From JAHEDH01 sp963745865 (GTDB taxonomy: Bacteria > Actinomycetota > Acidimicrobiia > Spongiisociales > ZC4RG35): a stretch of DNA of 64,000 nucleotides. This document shows positions 27,443 through 36,954 of the stretch, one piece after another (position 1 is the stretch's first letter; each line of letters opens with the position of its first letter). The translations under genes were made by a program, and so were the position numbers. Where the stretch lies: positions 62,001 to 126,000 of the forward strand of contig CAVUYZ010000004.1 in assembly GCA_963745865.1 (NCBI GenBank), in the 5' to 3' direction. The notes below the pieces were generated by a model. It saw only the letters and a list, made by a program, of their open reading frames with translations. It was not told the DNA's origin and did no database searches.

Positions 27443-29162
27443 ACCGCAGAACCCGGGAACCAGTTCGCTTCAGCGGCGCTTCCTCACGTGGTTCTCGATT
27501 CTGCTCGTCGTGCTGCTCGTCGTCATCGGCGTCCTCATCCAGGGTGGCGTGAGGGATGTCCTGGTTGAGCGGCTTGCCGGCACGCTCGAAGATCAGGCGC
27601 GGCTGGTTGCCCTCGACGTGGATCGGAACGACCCCGACCTCCAGGCCATCGTGGATGAGCGAGGCGCCGCGGTTGGTGCCCGCATCACGCTCATTCTGAC
27701 CGACGGCACGGTGATCGCCGACACGGAGGCGGATCCCACCACGATGGACGACCACTCGGGTCGCCCCGAGGTGATCGAAGCGATAGCGGGTGGTGTGGCG
27801 GTCTCTCGGCGATTCAGCGACACCACGAGCGTGTCTCGCATGTATGTGGCGCTTCCGCCGCAGGACGATGTGATCGTCCGCCTCTCGGTGACCGAGGAAA
27901 CGATCGCCGTCGAGATCGACGCCCTCTCCGAGAGGCTGATCCCCACGCTGGTGCTGGTCGGACTGGTGGGCGTGATCGCGATCTCGGTCCTGTCGACCCG
28001 GTTGGTGAGACCGATCTCGGAGCTGACCGACATTGCAGCGAGGGTGGCCGAGGGTCGGCTCGAGGTCCGTCCGCGACGTTCAACGGTGAAAGAGCTCGAC
28101 GAGCTGGGAGTCGCCATCGGGCACATGGCGTCGGAGCTCGGGCGTCGGATTCTGGAGATCGAAGAGGAGCGCCAGACGATGGAGGCGGTGCTCGGCGCGC
28201 TCCCGCAGGGGGTGATTCTCGTCGAGGACGACGATCGGATCTCCTACGCCAATCCCGTTGCCCGTCGCTTGCTGGGCGAGATCCCCGATCGGGTCGGCGG
28301 ATTGGTCCCGACGCCATTGCAGCGACTCGTACGCGAGAGTCGCGAGCGGCAAGCACCCACCACGGTCGATCTCGAGCCCGGAAGCCCGTCCAGGACTCTT
28401 CGGTCGCTCGCGACGCCGTTCCAGGGGGATGACGCGCGGGTGCTTCTCGCCATCGAAGATGTCACGGACCGTCAGCGCATCGAATCGATCCGACGGGACT
28501 TCGTGGCGGATGCATCGCACGAGTTGAAGACTCCGGTGGCATCGATTCTCGCATCGATGGAGGCGATGCAGCTGGCGCTCGAACGCGACCCCGAGCGGGC
28601 GAAGGGGTTCGCTGTTCAGGTCGAGGCCTCGGCCCGGCGACTGGCGAGGATCGTCGAGGACCTGCTTGATCTTTCGCGGCTCGAGGCGTCTTCCGATTCC
28701 TGGTCCCGAATCAACCTCGACGAGATCGTGACCGAGGAGGTCGAGCGACTCAAGATCAGGGCGGGTGAGCGGGGGGTCGGCATCCACGTCGACGTCGTCG
28801 ATGGCCCGATCGTGGGGAACGCATCCGATATTGCGCTGGCGGTGCGGAACCTGGGAGAGAACGCCATCCGATACACCGACCAGGGCGGCTCGGTGTCATT
28901 CACCCTTCGGCGATTCGACCGTGAGTTCGAGTTGGCTGTCTCCGACACCGGAACCGGAATCCCGACCCGGGCGCTGGCGAGAGTCTTCGAACGGTTCTTT
29001 CGGGTCGACGTTGCACGTTCGCGGGACACGGGCGGGACCGGGCTCGGGCTGGCGATCGTCAAGCACGTCGCAGAGCGTCATGGCGGGTCGGTATCGGTCG
29101 AATCGGAGCTCGGTGCAGGCTCGACCTTCCGGATGCGCCTCCCGGCCGCCGACATCGATTGA
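27435..29162 (+). CDS. phoR: PhoR/SenX3-type phosphate sensor histidine kinase
   Basis: 575 residues from the ATG at 27435, overlapping the regulator gene by 8 bp. The order is: membrane helix at about 17-37, an extracytoplasmic region, a second helix at about 172-192, HAMP, a PAS-like domain (about 245-340), HisKA with the phospho-accepting histidine in FVADASHELKTPVASI, and a HATPase with NLGENAIRYTD, DTGTGIP and GGTGLGLAIVKH. It should phosphorylate the adjacent response regulator when the Pst/PhoU complex reports low phosphate. Extracytoplasmic and PAS segments suggest it also reads a second signal. Confidence 0.94.
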   Translation: MSEPQNPGTSSLQRRFLTWFSILLVVLLVVIGVLIQGGVRDVLVERLAGTLEDQARLVALDVDRNDPDLQAIVDERGAAVGARITLILTDGTVIADTEADPTTMDDHSGRPEVIEAIAGGVAVSRRFSDTTSVSRMYVALPPQDDVIVRLSVTEETIAVEIDALSERLIPTLVLVGLVGVIAISVLSTRLVRPISELTDIAARVAEGRLEVRPRRSTVKELDELGVAIGHMASELGRRILEIEEERQTMEAVLGALPQGVILVEDDDRISYANPVARRLLGEIPDRVGGLVPTPLQRLVRESRERQAPTTVDLEPGSPSRTLRSLATPFQGDDARVLLAIEDVTDRQRIESIRRDFVADASHELKTPVASILASMEAMQLALERDPERAKGFAVQVEASARRLARIVEDLLDLSRLEASSDSWSRINLDEIVTEEVERLKIRAGERGVGIHVDVVDGPIVGNASDIALAVRNLGENAIRYTDQGGSVSFTLRRFDREFELAVSDTGTGIPTRALARVFERFFRVDVARSRDTGGTGLGLAIVKHVAERHGGSVSVESELGAGSTFRMRLPAADID

Positions 29163-29269
29163 CGTCGACGATCGTCCGATCTCCGTGGCGCTTCCCGGCC
29201 GATTCGTCGCTCGTTGTTCCGCCATCTCTGGTTACCTCCAGCCGTTCCCGTCGAGTACCGTTCTTCTCC

Positions 29270-31120
29270 ATGTCCATCCTGGATCGGGTCCACCAGCCCT
29301 CGGATCTCGACGACCTCTCGCTCCTCGAGCTAGAACAGCTCTGTGTCGAGATCCGCTCGTTTCTCCTGGACCGGATCTCGAGAACCGGAGGGCACCTGTC
29401 TCCGAATCTCGGCATCGTCGAGTTGACCGTCGCCCTCCATCGTGTCTTCGACAGCCCCACCGACAGGATCTTCTGGGACGTCGGCCATCAGGCGTACGTC
29501 CACAAGCTCCTCACCGGCAGACGCGACGGTTTCGACCGCCTGCGCTCGTTCGGAGGCATGAGCGGGTACCCGTCGCGTGCCGAGAGCGAGCATGACTTCG
29601 TCGAGAACAGTCATGCGTCGACCTCGATCAGCTACACGCTCGGGAACGCTCTCTCCGGGGCGGACGGCTGGTCGATCGCCGTGATCGGAGACGGCTCGTT
29701 CACCGGTGGCCAGGCGTACGAGGCGCTCAACCACCTGGCAGTGCTGAGACCGGAGAAGTTGATCGTGGTGTTGAACGACAACGGTCGCTCCTATGCGCCC
29801 ACCGTTGGCGGGATGGCGATGCTCGCCGGCCTGTCCAGCCTCCGGTTCGACCCGCGGTACGAATGGGCCAAGCGCGTGACCGGTCGCATGCTCCGAACGA
29901 TGCCGGTTGTGGGTGAGACCGCAGACGAGTTGGCGATGCGATTCAAGGAAGCGATCAAGCAGGTGCTGGATCCCTCGACCGTGTTCGACACCCTCGGTCT
30001 CAAGTATTCGGGGAGAATCGACGGCCACGACATTCCGCTACTCGAGGAGACGCTGACGCGGGCCAAGGAGTTCGACGAGCCCGTCGTCATTCACGTCGTC
30101 ACCGAGAAGGGGAGCGGCTACGAGCCGGCGATCGCCGACCAGGTCGACAAGCTCCACGGCGTTTCGAAGTTCGACATCGCGACCGGGATCCCTCTGAAGT
30201 CGGAGATCAAGTTCACCGACGTGGCGGGTCGTGCGATTGCCGAGGCAGCCCGCCTCGATCCCGATCTGGTCGGCATCTCGGCGGCGATGGTGTCGTCAAC
30301 GGGTCTCGCCCAGATGGCCGAGGACTTTCCGCACCGGGTGATCGACGTCGGTATTGCCGAACAACATGCCGTCGGCCTCGCCGCCGGCCTGGCGATGGCC
30401 GGGAAACGTCCGGTCGTCGCCATGTATTCGAGCTTTCTCCAGCGGGCGCTCGACCAGGTCACCATGGACGTCTGTCTCCACAACCTGCCGGTCACCTTCC
30501 TGATCGACCGGGCAGGCGTGACCGGACCCGACGGACCGTCGCACCACGGGGTCTTCGATGTATCGATGCTCAGAGGCATCCCCAACTTGACCATCGGCAG
30601 CCCCGCAGACGCAACCGAGCTCGCGGGCATGATCGCCACGGCGACCACCCATGACGGCCCGGTGGTGATCCGATACCCCAAAGCGGCGGCTACCTCCCTC
30701 CCGGCGGTACCGGTCGAGCCGGTGCCGATCGGCGAGTGGATCGAGGTCTCCTCGGGAGAGGGTGTCCTCTTCATCGCAAATGGGCGAATGGTCGAACTCT
30801 GCGAGAAGGCTGCGGCCAACCTCGAGGCGCAGGGGGTGTCGTGCGGTGTGCTCAACGCCCGGTGGATCAAGCCGCTCGATCACCGTCTGGCATCGTGGGC
30901 ATCGGGATATCGGGCGATCGTCACCGTCGAGGATGGTGTCCTGGCGGGTGGATTCGGAGCGGCCGTGCTCGAGGAGCTCGCCGGGACGCCGGATGTGGCG
31001 AAGGTCACGATGATGGGGGTCCCCGACGAGTTCCTCCCGTTCGGGTCCGCCGATGATGTCCTCCATTCGATCGGCCTCGACGTCGACGCCATCACCGAAC
31101 ACGTGCTCGGAGTGCTCTGA
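29270..31120 (+). CDS. dxs: 1-deoxy-D-xylulose-5-phosphate synthase
   Basis: 617 residues from the ATG at 29270. Thiamine-diphosphate enzyme features are clear: GGHLSPNLGIVELTVALH at the N-terminus, the cofactor motif GDGSFTGGQAYEALNH ending in LNDN, AEQHAVGLAAG and DRAGVTGPDGPSHHG. The enzyme condenses pyruvate with glyceraldehyde-3-phosphate, the first step of the MEP isoprenoid pathway, which feeds carotenoids, quinones and cell-wall lipid carriers. The motif has GSFTGG rather than the commoner GALTGG, and the protein is slightly short, but the fold is complete. It is a lone gene 107 bp after phoR. Confidence 0.95.
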   Translation: MSILDRVHQPSDLDDLSLLELEQLCVEIRSFLLDRISRTGGHLSPNLGIVELTVALHRVFDSPTDRIFWDVGHQAYVHKLLTGRRDGFDRLRSFGGMSGYPSRAESEHDFVENSHASTSISYTLGNALSGADGWSIAVIGDGSFTGGQAYEALNHLAVLRPEKLIVVLNDNGRSYAPTVGGMAMLAGLSSLRFDPRYEWAKRVTGRMLRTMPVVGETADELAMRFKEAIKQVLDPSTVFDTLGLKYSGRIDGHDIPLLEETLTRAKEFDEPVVIHVVTEKGSGYEPAIADQVDKLHGVSKFDIATGIPLKSEIKFTDVAGRAIAEAARLDPDLVGISAAMVSSTGLAQMAEDFPHRVIDVGIAEQHAVGLAAGLAMAGKRPVVAMYSSFLQRALDQVTMDVCLHNLPVTFLIDRAGVTGPDGPSHHGVFDVSMLRGIPNLTIGSPADATELAGMIATATTHDGPVVIRYPKAAATSLPAVPVEPVPIGEWIEVSSGEGVLFIANGRMVELCEKAAANLEAQGVSCGVLNARWIKPLDHRLASWASGYRAIVTVEDGVLAGGFGAAVLEELAGTPDVAKVTMMGVPDEFLPFGSADDVLHSIGLDVDAITEHVLGVL

Positions 31121-31121
31121 G

Positions 31122-31138
31122 TCGGGTCACAGACCCGA
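31122..31138 (+). terminator. Weak hairpin after dxs
   Basis: TCGGGT (31122-31127) pairs with ACCCGA (31133-31138) over a 5-nt loop, immediately after the dxs stop codon. There is no T-run, so termination strength is doubtful. Confidence 0.35.
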
Positions 31139-31249
31139 ATTCGGCTCGAAACAAGATCGCACACTTTGGACACGCGCGTCGAATGCCTCTGGCTATGGTC
31201 GGTGTGCCTCCGTTGCACGGGGGCCTCTATCGATATGAGGAGTAACTGA

Positions 31250-32359
31250 ATGAGAAACCGATTCATTCTCCTGCTTGCTGTGTTCTCGCTGGTTGTTGCT
31301 GCCTGTGGCAGCGAAGCGGCTGACGAGACCACCACGACAGCAGGGGATTCCACAGAAACGACCGCAGCACCGGACGGCGGGGACACCGGAGCGCAGACCG
31401 ACGGCGACCTTCTCGATGTGGTGCTCGAGCGGGGAGAGCTCAACTGCGGCGTCAACGAGGTGCTCCCGGGCTTCGGCTCGCGCGACACCGACGGAAACCT
31501 GGTCGGCTTCGATGTCGATCTGTGCCGGGCCGTTGCCGCAGCGCTCTTCGGCGACGCTGATGCGGTCAGCTACGAGCCACTGACGGCGTCGGCACGGTTC
31601 GAGGCTGTCAACTCAGGTCTGATCGATCTCCTGAGTCGGAACACCACATGGACCCAGTCTCGTGACACCGAGCTCGGTCTCGACTTCGCTCCCACCACGT
31701 ACTACGACGGTCAGCAGTTGATGGCGAAGGCAGCCGATGGGTTCAGCAGCAGCTCGACGCTCTCCGACATCGAGGGTGCGACGGTCTGTACCAACGCCGG
31801 TACCACGACCGAGAAGAACATCTCCGAAGCAGCGGAAGCCGTTGGGGTGACCATCACCCTGCAGACGTTCGAAGACTTCGACATCGTGATGGAGAACTTC
31901 CAGTCGGGTACCTGCAACCTGGTCACGACCGACGGTTCGGGGCTGGTGTCCCGCAAGGCGAGCACCCCCGATGGTGAGGGCTGGGTGATCTTCCCGCAGG
32001 TCCCGATCTCCAAGGAGCCACTCGGACCTGGTTGGGCGCAGAACCAGTCGCGGTTCGGTGACGTCGTCACCTGGACGATCTTCGCAATGATGATCGCCGA
32101 GGAGAGCGACATCACATCCGCCAACGTTGCGGATATCCAGGCGAATCCGCCGAACGACGAGATCGCGCGTCTCCTGGGTGGCGAGGGAGAGAAGCAGACC
32201 GTGATGGGGATCTCGGCTGATGCCTTCTTCCAGGTGATCAGCCAGGTCGGCAACTACGCCGAGGTGTTCGATGCGAACCTCCGCCCGCTCGGGCTCGAGC
32301 GGGGTCTCAACGCTCTATGGAGCGACGGTGGACTCCTCTATCCGCCCCCGGCCCGTTGA
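31250..32359 (+). CDS. Polar amino-acid ABC transporter substrate-binding lipoprotein (AapJ-like)
   Basis: 369 residues with GAGGAG before the ATG. A lipobox (SLVVAAC) ends the signal peptide at Cys21, followed by a Thr-rich spacer. The binding domain runs LDVVLERGELNCGVNEVLPG, DGNLVGFDVDLCRAVAAALF and SARFEAVNSGLIDLLSRNTTWT, which is the general L-amino-acid (AapJ/BztA) type. It captures amino acids outside the membrane for the two permeases and ATPase that follow. The exact amino-acid range cannot be read from sequence. Confidence 0.93.
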   Translation: MRNRFILLLAVFSLVVAACGSEAADETTTTAGDSTETTAAPDGGDTGAQTDGDLLDVVLERGELNCGVNEVLPGFGSRDTDGNLVGFDVDLCRAVAAALFGDADAVSYEPLTASARFEAVNSGLIDLLSRNTTWTQSRDTELGLDFAPTTYYDGQQLMAKAADGFSSSSTLSDIEGATVCTNAGTTTEKNISEAAEAVGVTITLQTFEDFDIVMENFQSGTCNLVTTDGSGLVSRKASTPDGEGWVIFPQVPISKEPLGPGWAQNQSRFGDVVTWTIFAMMIAEESDITSANVADIQANPPNDEIARLLGGEGEKQTVMGISADAFFQVISQVGNYAEVFDANLRPLGLERGLNALWSDGGLLYPPPAR

Positions 32360-32376
32360 TCGACTGATACGAACCG

Positions 32377-32404
32377 ACGGGGGAGGGCAACCGCCCTCCC
32401 CCGT
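32377..32404 (+). terminator. Perfect 12-bp hairpin between binding-protein and permease genes
   Basis: ACGGGGGAGGGC (32377-32388) pairs perfectly with GCCCTCCCCCGT (32393-32404) across AACC. It sits 17 bp after the binding-protein stop and just before the permease start. No T-run follows, so it most likely attenuates read-through or protects the upstream mRNA, giving excess binding protein. Confidence 0.75.
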
Positions 32405-32418
32405 CCAACCACCCAACC

Positions 32419-33939
32419 ATGACCACTGAACGAGTCGCAGCACCACAGACCAAACCACCGCTGTACCGGAACGGCACATTTCTCAAGTGGGCCGCACAGA
32501 TCGGCGTTCTCGTTGGTGTGCTTGCACTGTTCTGGATCCTCGGAAACTACGCCTCAACGAACCTGGAAGCCCAGGGCAGGGACTTCACCTGGAACTTTCT
32601 GACGGACCCGCCGGGAATCCAGCTGGGCGAAGGCATCTTCATCCGACCGGACACCGGTCTCGAGGCATTCGCCACCGGGATCGTCAACATGCTTCGGATC
32701 ACCGTGTCCGGCATCATCGCTGCAACCGTGATCGGCGTGATCGTCGGTGTGTCGCGGCTCTCGTCGAACTGGATTCTCTCGAAACTCGCCACCGTGTTCG
32801 TCGAATCGATCAGGAACGTGCCGCTCCTGGTCCTCATCGTCTTCTTCTTTTTCTTCTGCACGCTCTTCTTCCCGGAGCTCGCTGACGAAGCCACCGGTCC
32901 CGTGCCGCTGGTGTTCAGCCGTGCCGGAATCTCCATCCCCTGGCTGTTCCCCACCGCGACCTTCTGGCAGTGGGTGGCGTTCCTCGTTGTCGGAGCCGTC
33001 GGCGCCCGCACCACCTATCGGAACCGAGACAAGATCCGCGAGCAGACCGGAAGCGAAGCACACGCGTTCCGGTATGCCGGGCTGGTCTTTCTCGGCGTAG
33101 CGGCCGTCGGATGGTTCGCCCATCCCATCGCCGGAGCGATCGGGTGGGTGTGGCAACTGCTGGGAGCAATCGTGGACACGGTCCCGACACTCGGCTGGCA
33201 GCTGCTGTTCGCGGCGGGCACCGTGTATCTGGCGGTCCGCTGGATTCGCAACTTCCTCGACTCGCTCAGGTCCCCGGCGGGGCTCGGAAAACTCAGTGAC
33301 GACGACTATTTCAGGATGGCCCTGGCCGGCGTCATCGGGGTGGTGGGAGCCGCCATCTTCCTCTTCCTCCCCTCGATCACGAGCCTCATCACCGACGTCT
33401 CCGTTTTCGTATTCGACTTCCTCGACCAGAAGTTCGACTTCCTTCGCACCGGGATGCCGTTGCGATTCGATCTGCCCGAGGTGGTCAAGCCCGGCAACTT
33501 CTCGGCGATCGGGCCCCAGGGGATGACGCTGACCCCGGCCTTCTTCGGGCTGTGGGTAGCGGTGACCTTGTTCACGGCGGCCTATATCGGCGAGATCGTC
33601 CGGGGAGGCGTCCTCGCCGTGCCGAAGGGTCAGACCGAGGCAGCGATGGCGCTCGGGCTCAAGCGGAGCAGGATGCTGCGGATGGTGATTCTTCCGCAGG
33701 CGTTCCGCATCATCCTCCCGCCGATCGGCAATCAGTATCTCAACCTGGCAAAGAACACGTCGCTCGGCATTGCCATCGCCTACGCCGAGATCGTCGCCGT
33801 CGGGAGCACCATCTCCAACCAGACCGGTCAGGCACTGCAGGTGACGATCGTATGGATGGCGTTCTATCTCACGGTCAGCCTGACGCTGTCGGCGATCGTC
33901 AACTACTACAACCGCAAGCTGAGACTGGTGGAGCGCTGA
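32419..33939 (+). CDS. Amino-acid ABC permease, AapQ-like, enlarged
   Basis: 506 residues, longer than the roughly 400 of typical AapQ proteins. An N-terminal permease segment carries the ESIRNVPLLVLIVFFFF type motif. A middle block of three or four additional hydrophobic helices (about 185-330) separates it from the C-terminal half, where AAYIGEIVRGGVLAVPKGQTEAAMALG is the ATPase-contact EAA loop. It forms the membrane channel with the next gene product. The ATG of the next gene overlaps this stop by one base (TGATG). Confidence 0.92.
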   Translation: MTTERVAAPQTKPPLYRNGTFLKWAAQIGVLVGVLALFWILGNYASTNLEAQGRDFTWNFLTDPPGIQLGEGIFIRPDTGLEAFATGIVNMLRITVSGIIAATVIGVIVGVSRLSSNWILSKLATVFVESIRNVPLLVLIVFFFFFCTLFFPELADEATGPVPLVFSRAGISIPWLFPTATFWQWVAFLVVGAVGARTTYRNRDKIREQTGSEAHAFRYAGLVFLGVAAVGWFAHPIAGAIGWVWQLLGAIVDTVPTLGWQLLFAAGTVYLAVRWIRNFLDSLRSPAGLGKLSDDDYFRMALAGVIGVVGAAIFLFLPSITSLITDVSVFVFDFLDQKFDFLRTGMPLRFDLPEVVKPGNFSAIGPQGMTLTPAFFGLWVAVTLFTAAYIGEIVRGGVLAVPKGQTEAAMALGLKRSRMLRMVILPQAFRIILPPIGNQYLNLAKNTSLGIAIAYAEIVAVGSTISNQTGQALQVTIVWMAFYLTVSLTLSAIVNYYNRKLRLVER

Positions 33940-35678
33940 TGGTCCAGACGAGGGTCACTGAACAGATCCGACAGCCCGAGCCGCCACCTGAGGCGAGCCA
34001 ACTCGGCTTCGTGGTCTGGATGAGACACCATCTGTTCAGCAGTCCGGCGAACTCGCTCATCACGGTGGTGCTCGGCGTCGTGATCGTCCTCGTGGCGAAC
34101 GGCGCACTCGACTTCCTCATGGCCGAAGAACGTCTCTGGGACGTGATTCCGCCCAACTCGGCCAACTACGCCATCCAGGCGTATCCGCGGGAGAACCTCG
34201 CGAGGATCTGGACGTCGGCCGGCATCGTCGCGGCGATCGTCGGTCTGGCGGTCGCTGCCTGGCGCCCCGCAGGCCGTATCGCCCCCGGGTCCGTCGCCAA
34301 CGCAGTGAGGAGCGCGGGCATCGCGCTTGTGGCGATCGGCATCCTCGCCCCGTCCAGCTACGGGCTGAGACTGCAGACCCTGCTGGCAGGCGCGGTCCTC
34401 GCCGGCGTCGCCCAGGCCGCCCTCATGGCCTTCGGCGACCGGGCGCTCGACCGCTCGATACCAACGCCAACACTCCTGTTGGCGCTGATCGCGCTGGTGA
34501 TGGTTGTTCTCTGGCTCCTCCCCATCTCGACGACGACCCAGGTGCCATGGACGATCATCGCAGTGGTCGGCCTCGTCGCCTACCTCATCGGCCGGTCGAT
34601 CGCACCGCGAGGCTTGGCGCGGTTGAAGGCAGTCATTGTTCCCGTGGCGTTGCTGTCGTTGCCGATCATCTACCTCCACGTGCAGCGGGCGCCTCAGATT
34701 CCCGGAGACACCGTGGTGGACTGGCTCACATGGCTCGGGCCGATCGGCATCGTCGGCCTGGTGGTGCTGCCGCTCATCGCGAGGGCAGGCCGCGAGCGGG
34801 CCGGAATCATCAATTCGGTGCTGGTGATCGCCGCGATCGGCATCTGGTTCATCTCGACCCCGATGATCGCCCGGCTGATGTTGCTGGCCTTGACAGTGAT
34901 CGCCCTCGCCACGCCGACCTTCGGATCGGGCGGCGGCGGTCGGAAGCTGGTTCTGAGCGCCTGGGTGGCGACCTTTGTCCTGGTGGTGTATCTCTTCGCG
35001 ATCGGCGTGGCGACCCCGGGCCTGGACACCAGGAACGACTACTTCGGTGGGTTGAACCTGACGTTCATGCTGGCGATCGCCGGTCTGCTCCTCTCATTCC
35101 CGATCGGGATCCTGATGGCGCTCGGCCGCACCTCTTCGATGCCGGTCTTCAGGCTGATGTCGACGAGTTACATCGAGCTGATCCGGGGGGTTCCCCTGAT
35201 CACGGTGCTCTTCTTCTTCCGGTTCGGCATCCTCAACTTCCTCCCGCCCGGTCTCGAGTTCGAAGCGGTGGTGTTGGTGCTCGCCGGCATCGCCCTGTTC
35301 TCTGCGGCGTATCTCGCCGAGAACGTGCGCGGCGGTCTTCAATCGATCCCCAACGGCCAGTACGAGGCTGCGAAGGCCATGGGGATGACCACGGCTCAGA
35401 TGACGATGTTGATCACGTTGCCTCAGGCATTACGCGCGGTCATCCCGGCCATCGTCGGCCAGGTGATCACGCTGTTCAAAGACACCTCACTCGTTGCGAT
35501 CGTGGGTCTTGCCGACTTCTTCCGGGTCGCCAACAACATCGTTCCCGGTCAGCCCTCGTCGCTGGGATCCAAGATCGAGAACCTGGTTCTCGCTGCCGCG
35601 GTGTACTGGGTATTCACATTCACGTTCAGCCGGGCCAGCCTGCGTCTCGAGCGCAAGCTCGGCGTCGGAACCCGATAG
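33939..35678 (+). CDS. Amino-acid ABC permease, AapM-like, enlarged
   Basis: 579 residues compared with about 380 in usual AapM. The first 330 residues contain roughly eight or nine hydrophobic helices not expected in this family, with poly-Leu/Ile/Val character and few charged residues. The standard permease domain then follows: FRLMSTSYIELIRGVPLITV and the EAA loop YLAENVRGGLQSIPNGQYEAAKAMG, ending FKDTSLVAIVGLADF. It heterodimerises with the upstream permease for amino-acid import. The start at 33939 is set by the one-base overlap with the upstream stop. Confidence 0.92.
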   Translation: MVQTRVTEQIRQPEPPPEASQLGFVVWMRHHLFSSPANSLITVVLGVVIVLVANGALDFLMAEERLWDVIPPNSANYAIQAYPRENLARIWTSAGIVAAIVGLAVAAWRPAGRIAPGSVANAVRSAGIALVAIGILAPSSYGLRLQTLLAGAVLAGVAQAALMAFGDRALDRSIPTPTLLLALIALVMVVLWLLPISTTTQVPWTIIAVVGLVAYLIGRSIAPRGLARLKAVIVPVALLSLPIIYLHVQRAPQIPGDTVVDWLTWLGPIGIVGLVVLPLIARAGRERAGIINSVLVIAAIGIWFISTPMIARLMLLALTVIALATPTFGSGGGGRKLVLSAWVATFVLVVYLFAIGVATPGLDTRNDYFGGLNLTFMLAIAGLLLSFPIGILMALGRTSSMPVFRLMSTSYIELIRGVPLITVLFFFRFGILNFLPPGLEFEAVVLVLAGIALFSAAYLAENVRGGLQSIPNGQYEAAKAMGMTTAQMTMLITLPQALRAVIPAIVGQVITLFKDTSLVAIVGLADFFRVANNIVPGQPSSLGSKIENLVLAAAVYWVFTFTFSRASLRLERKLGVGTR

Positions 35679-35695
35679 AGAAAGGATCGACACCA

Positions 35696-36445
35696 GTGGC
35701 GACGGACCCGAACAAAGAGCCCATCATCATCTGCGATGACGTCAAGAAGTGGTTCGGCGACTTTCAGGCGCTGCGCGGCGTCAGCACCGAGGTCGGAGAG
35801 GGCGAGGTCGTCGTCATCATCGGCCCGTCGGGGTCCGGAAAGTCGACATGGATCAGGTGCATCAATCGACTCGAAGTGCATCAGGAGGGCCGCATCATCG
35901 TCGACGGTGTCGAGCTGTCGTCCGATGTTCGGAACATCGAGAAGATCCGGTCGGAGGTCGGCATGGTGTTCCAGCAGTTCAACCTGTTTCCGCACCTCAC
36001 TGTCCTCCAGAATCTGACGCTGGCGCAGACGTGGGTTCGCAAGCGGACCAAGACCGAGGCCGAGAACAAGGCGTTCGAGCTCCTCGAGCGGGTCGGTATT
36101 CGCGAGCAGGCGTCGAAGTTCCCCGGTCAGCTCTCGGGCGGACAGCAGCAGCGGGTGGCGCTCGCTCGCTCTCTGGCGATGGATCCCCGGATCATGCTTT
36201 TCGACGAGCCGACATCGGCGCTCGATCCCGAGATGATCAAGGAAGTGCTCGACGCCATGAAGGAACTGGCTCAGTCGGGCATGACGATGATGGTCGTGAC
36301 CCATGAGATGGGTTTCGCCCGGGAGGTCGCCGATCGGGTCATCTTCTTCGACCAGGGCCAGATCATCGAAGAGGGGACTCCCGAGCACTTCTTCACGGAT
36401 CCCCAGCACGATCGGACCAAGCTCTTCCTGAGCCAGATCCTCTGA
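35696..36445 (+). CDS. Amino-acid ABC transporter ATPase, AapP/GlnQ-like
   Basis: 249 residues from the GTG at 35696 with AAAGGA upstream. All ABC motifs are intact: Walker A GPSGSGKST, Q-loop VFQQFNLFPHLTV, signature LSGGQQQRVALAR, Walker B IMLFDEPTSALDPE and the switch histidine in VVTHEMGFAR. It powers the two permeases just upstream. This closes the four-gene binding protein, permease, permease, ATPase operon. Confidence 0.96.
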   Translation: MATDPNKEPIIICDDVKKWFGDFQALRGVSTEVGEGEVVVIIGPSGSGKSTWIRCINRLEVHQEGRIIVDGVELSSDVRNIEKIRSEVGMVFQQFNLFPHLTVLQNLTLAQTWVRKRTKTEAENKAFELLERVGIREQASKFPGQLSGGQQQRVALARSLAMDPRIMLFDEPTSALDPEMIKEVLDAMKELAQSGMTMMVVTHEMGFAREVADRVIFFDQGQIIEEGTPEHFFTDPQHDRTKLFLSQIL

Positions 36446-36467
36446 CCCGAAAACAGGGCGACGTGCG

Positions 36468-36885
36468 ATGAACACACGTGTGCTCATGGGAACGGCGGCC
36501 GCATTCACCGCTTTGCTCGGCGTCGACCTCGTTCGCCCCACAGGAGATCGCGACGTCGCTCGGCTTGGATGCCGATCGCTCGACGGCGGTGATTCTGCAA
36601 GTCGCTGGGGCCATGTACCTCGGATACGCCGCCATGAACTGGGCAGCGTGGGGCGTGTTGATCGGTGGCATCTACAGCCGGCCACTCGCTCTCGCCAACT
36701 TCTTCCACCTCGGAATCGGCTCAGTCGTGATCGGGAAGGCATCGGCCGACGACTTCTCGCTCGTCCTGGCAGCTGTGCTCCTGCGGTATGCGGTGCTCGC
36801 AGCTGGTTTCGGGCACGTGATGTTCGCAAAGTCGCCGGTCGGGCGCGCCTCCGAGCGCTGGACCACCGGCATCGGTCCGTTGTGA
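36468..36885 (+). CDS. Small membrane protein (frameshifted), function unknown
   Basis: An ATG at 36468 starts MNTRVLMGTAAAFTALLGVD. The natural continuation, FAPQEIATSLGLDADRSTAVILQ followed by hydrophobic helices, lies one frame away from about 36525 on and ends at 36885. A single extra base near 36520 would join them into a roughly 138-residue protein with four membrane helices. I recognise no named family with certainty. It lies 22 bp after the amino-acid transporter operon. Confidence 0.65.
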
Positions 36886-36954
36886 TGGGCACGATGGCTC
36901 ACCGCTCCCGGCGCACTCCTTCAGCCCGGAGGCCTGCCTGCCGATGGGGAGGTG

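Noticed and set aside
34547..35695. Upstream part of a 632-codon frame that ends with the amino-acid ATPase
   Set aside because: The first 380 codons lie in another frame of the AapM-like permease gene; the ATPase starts at the GTG at 35696.
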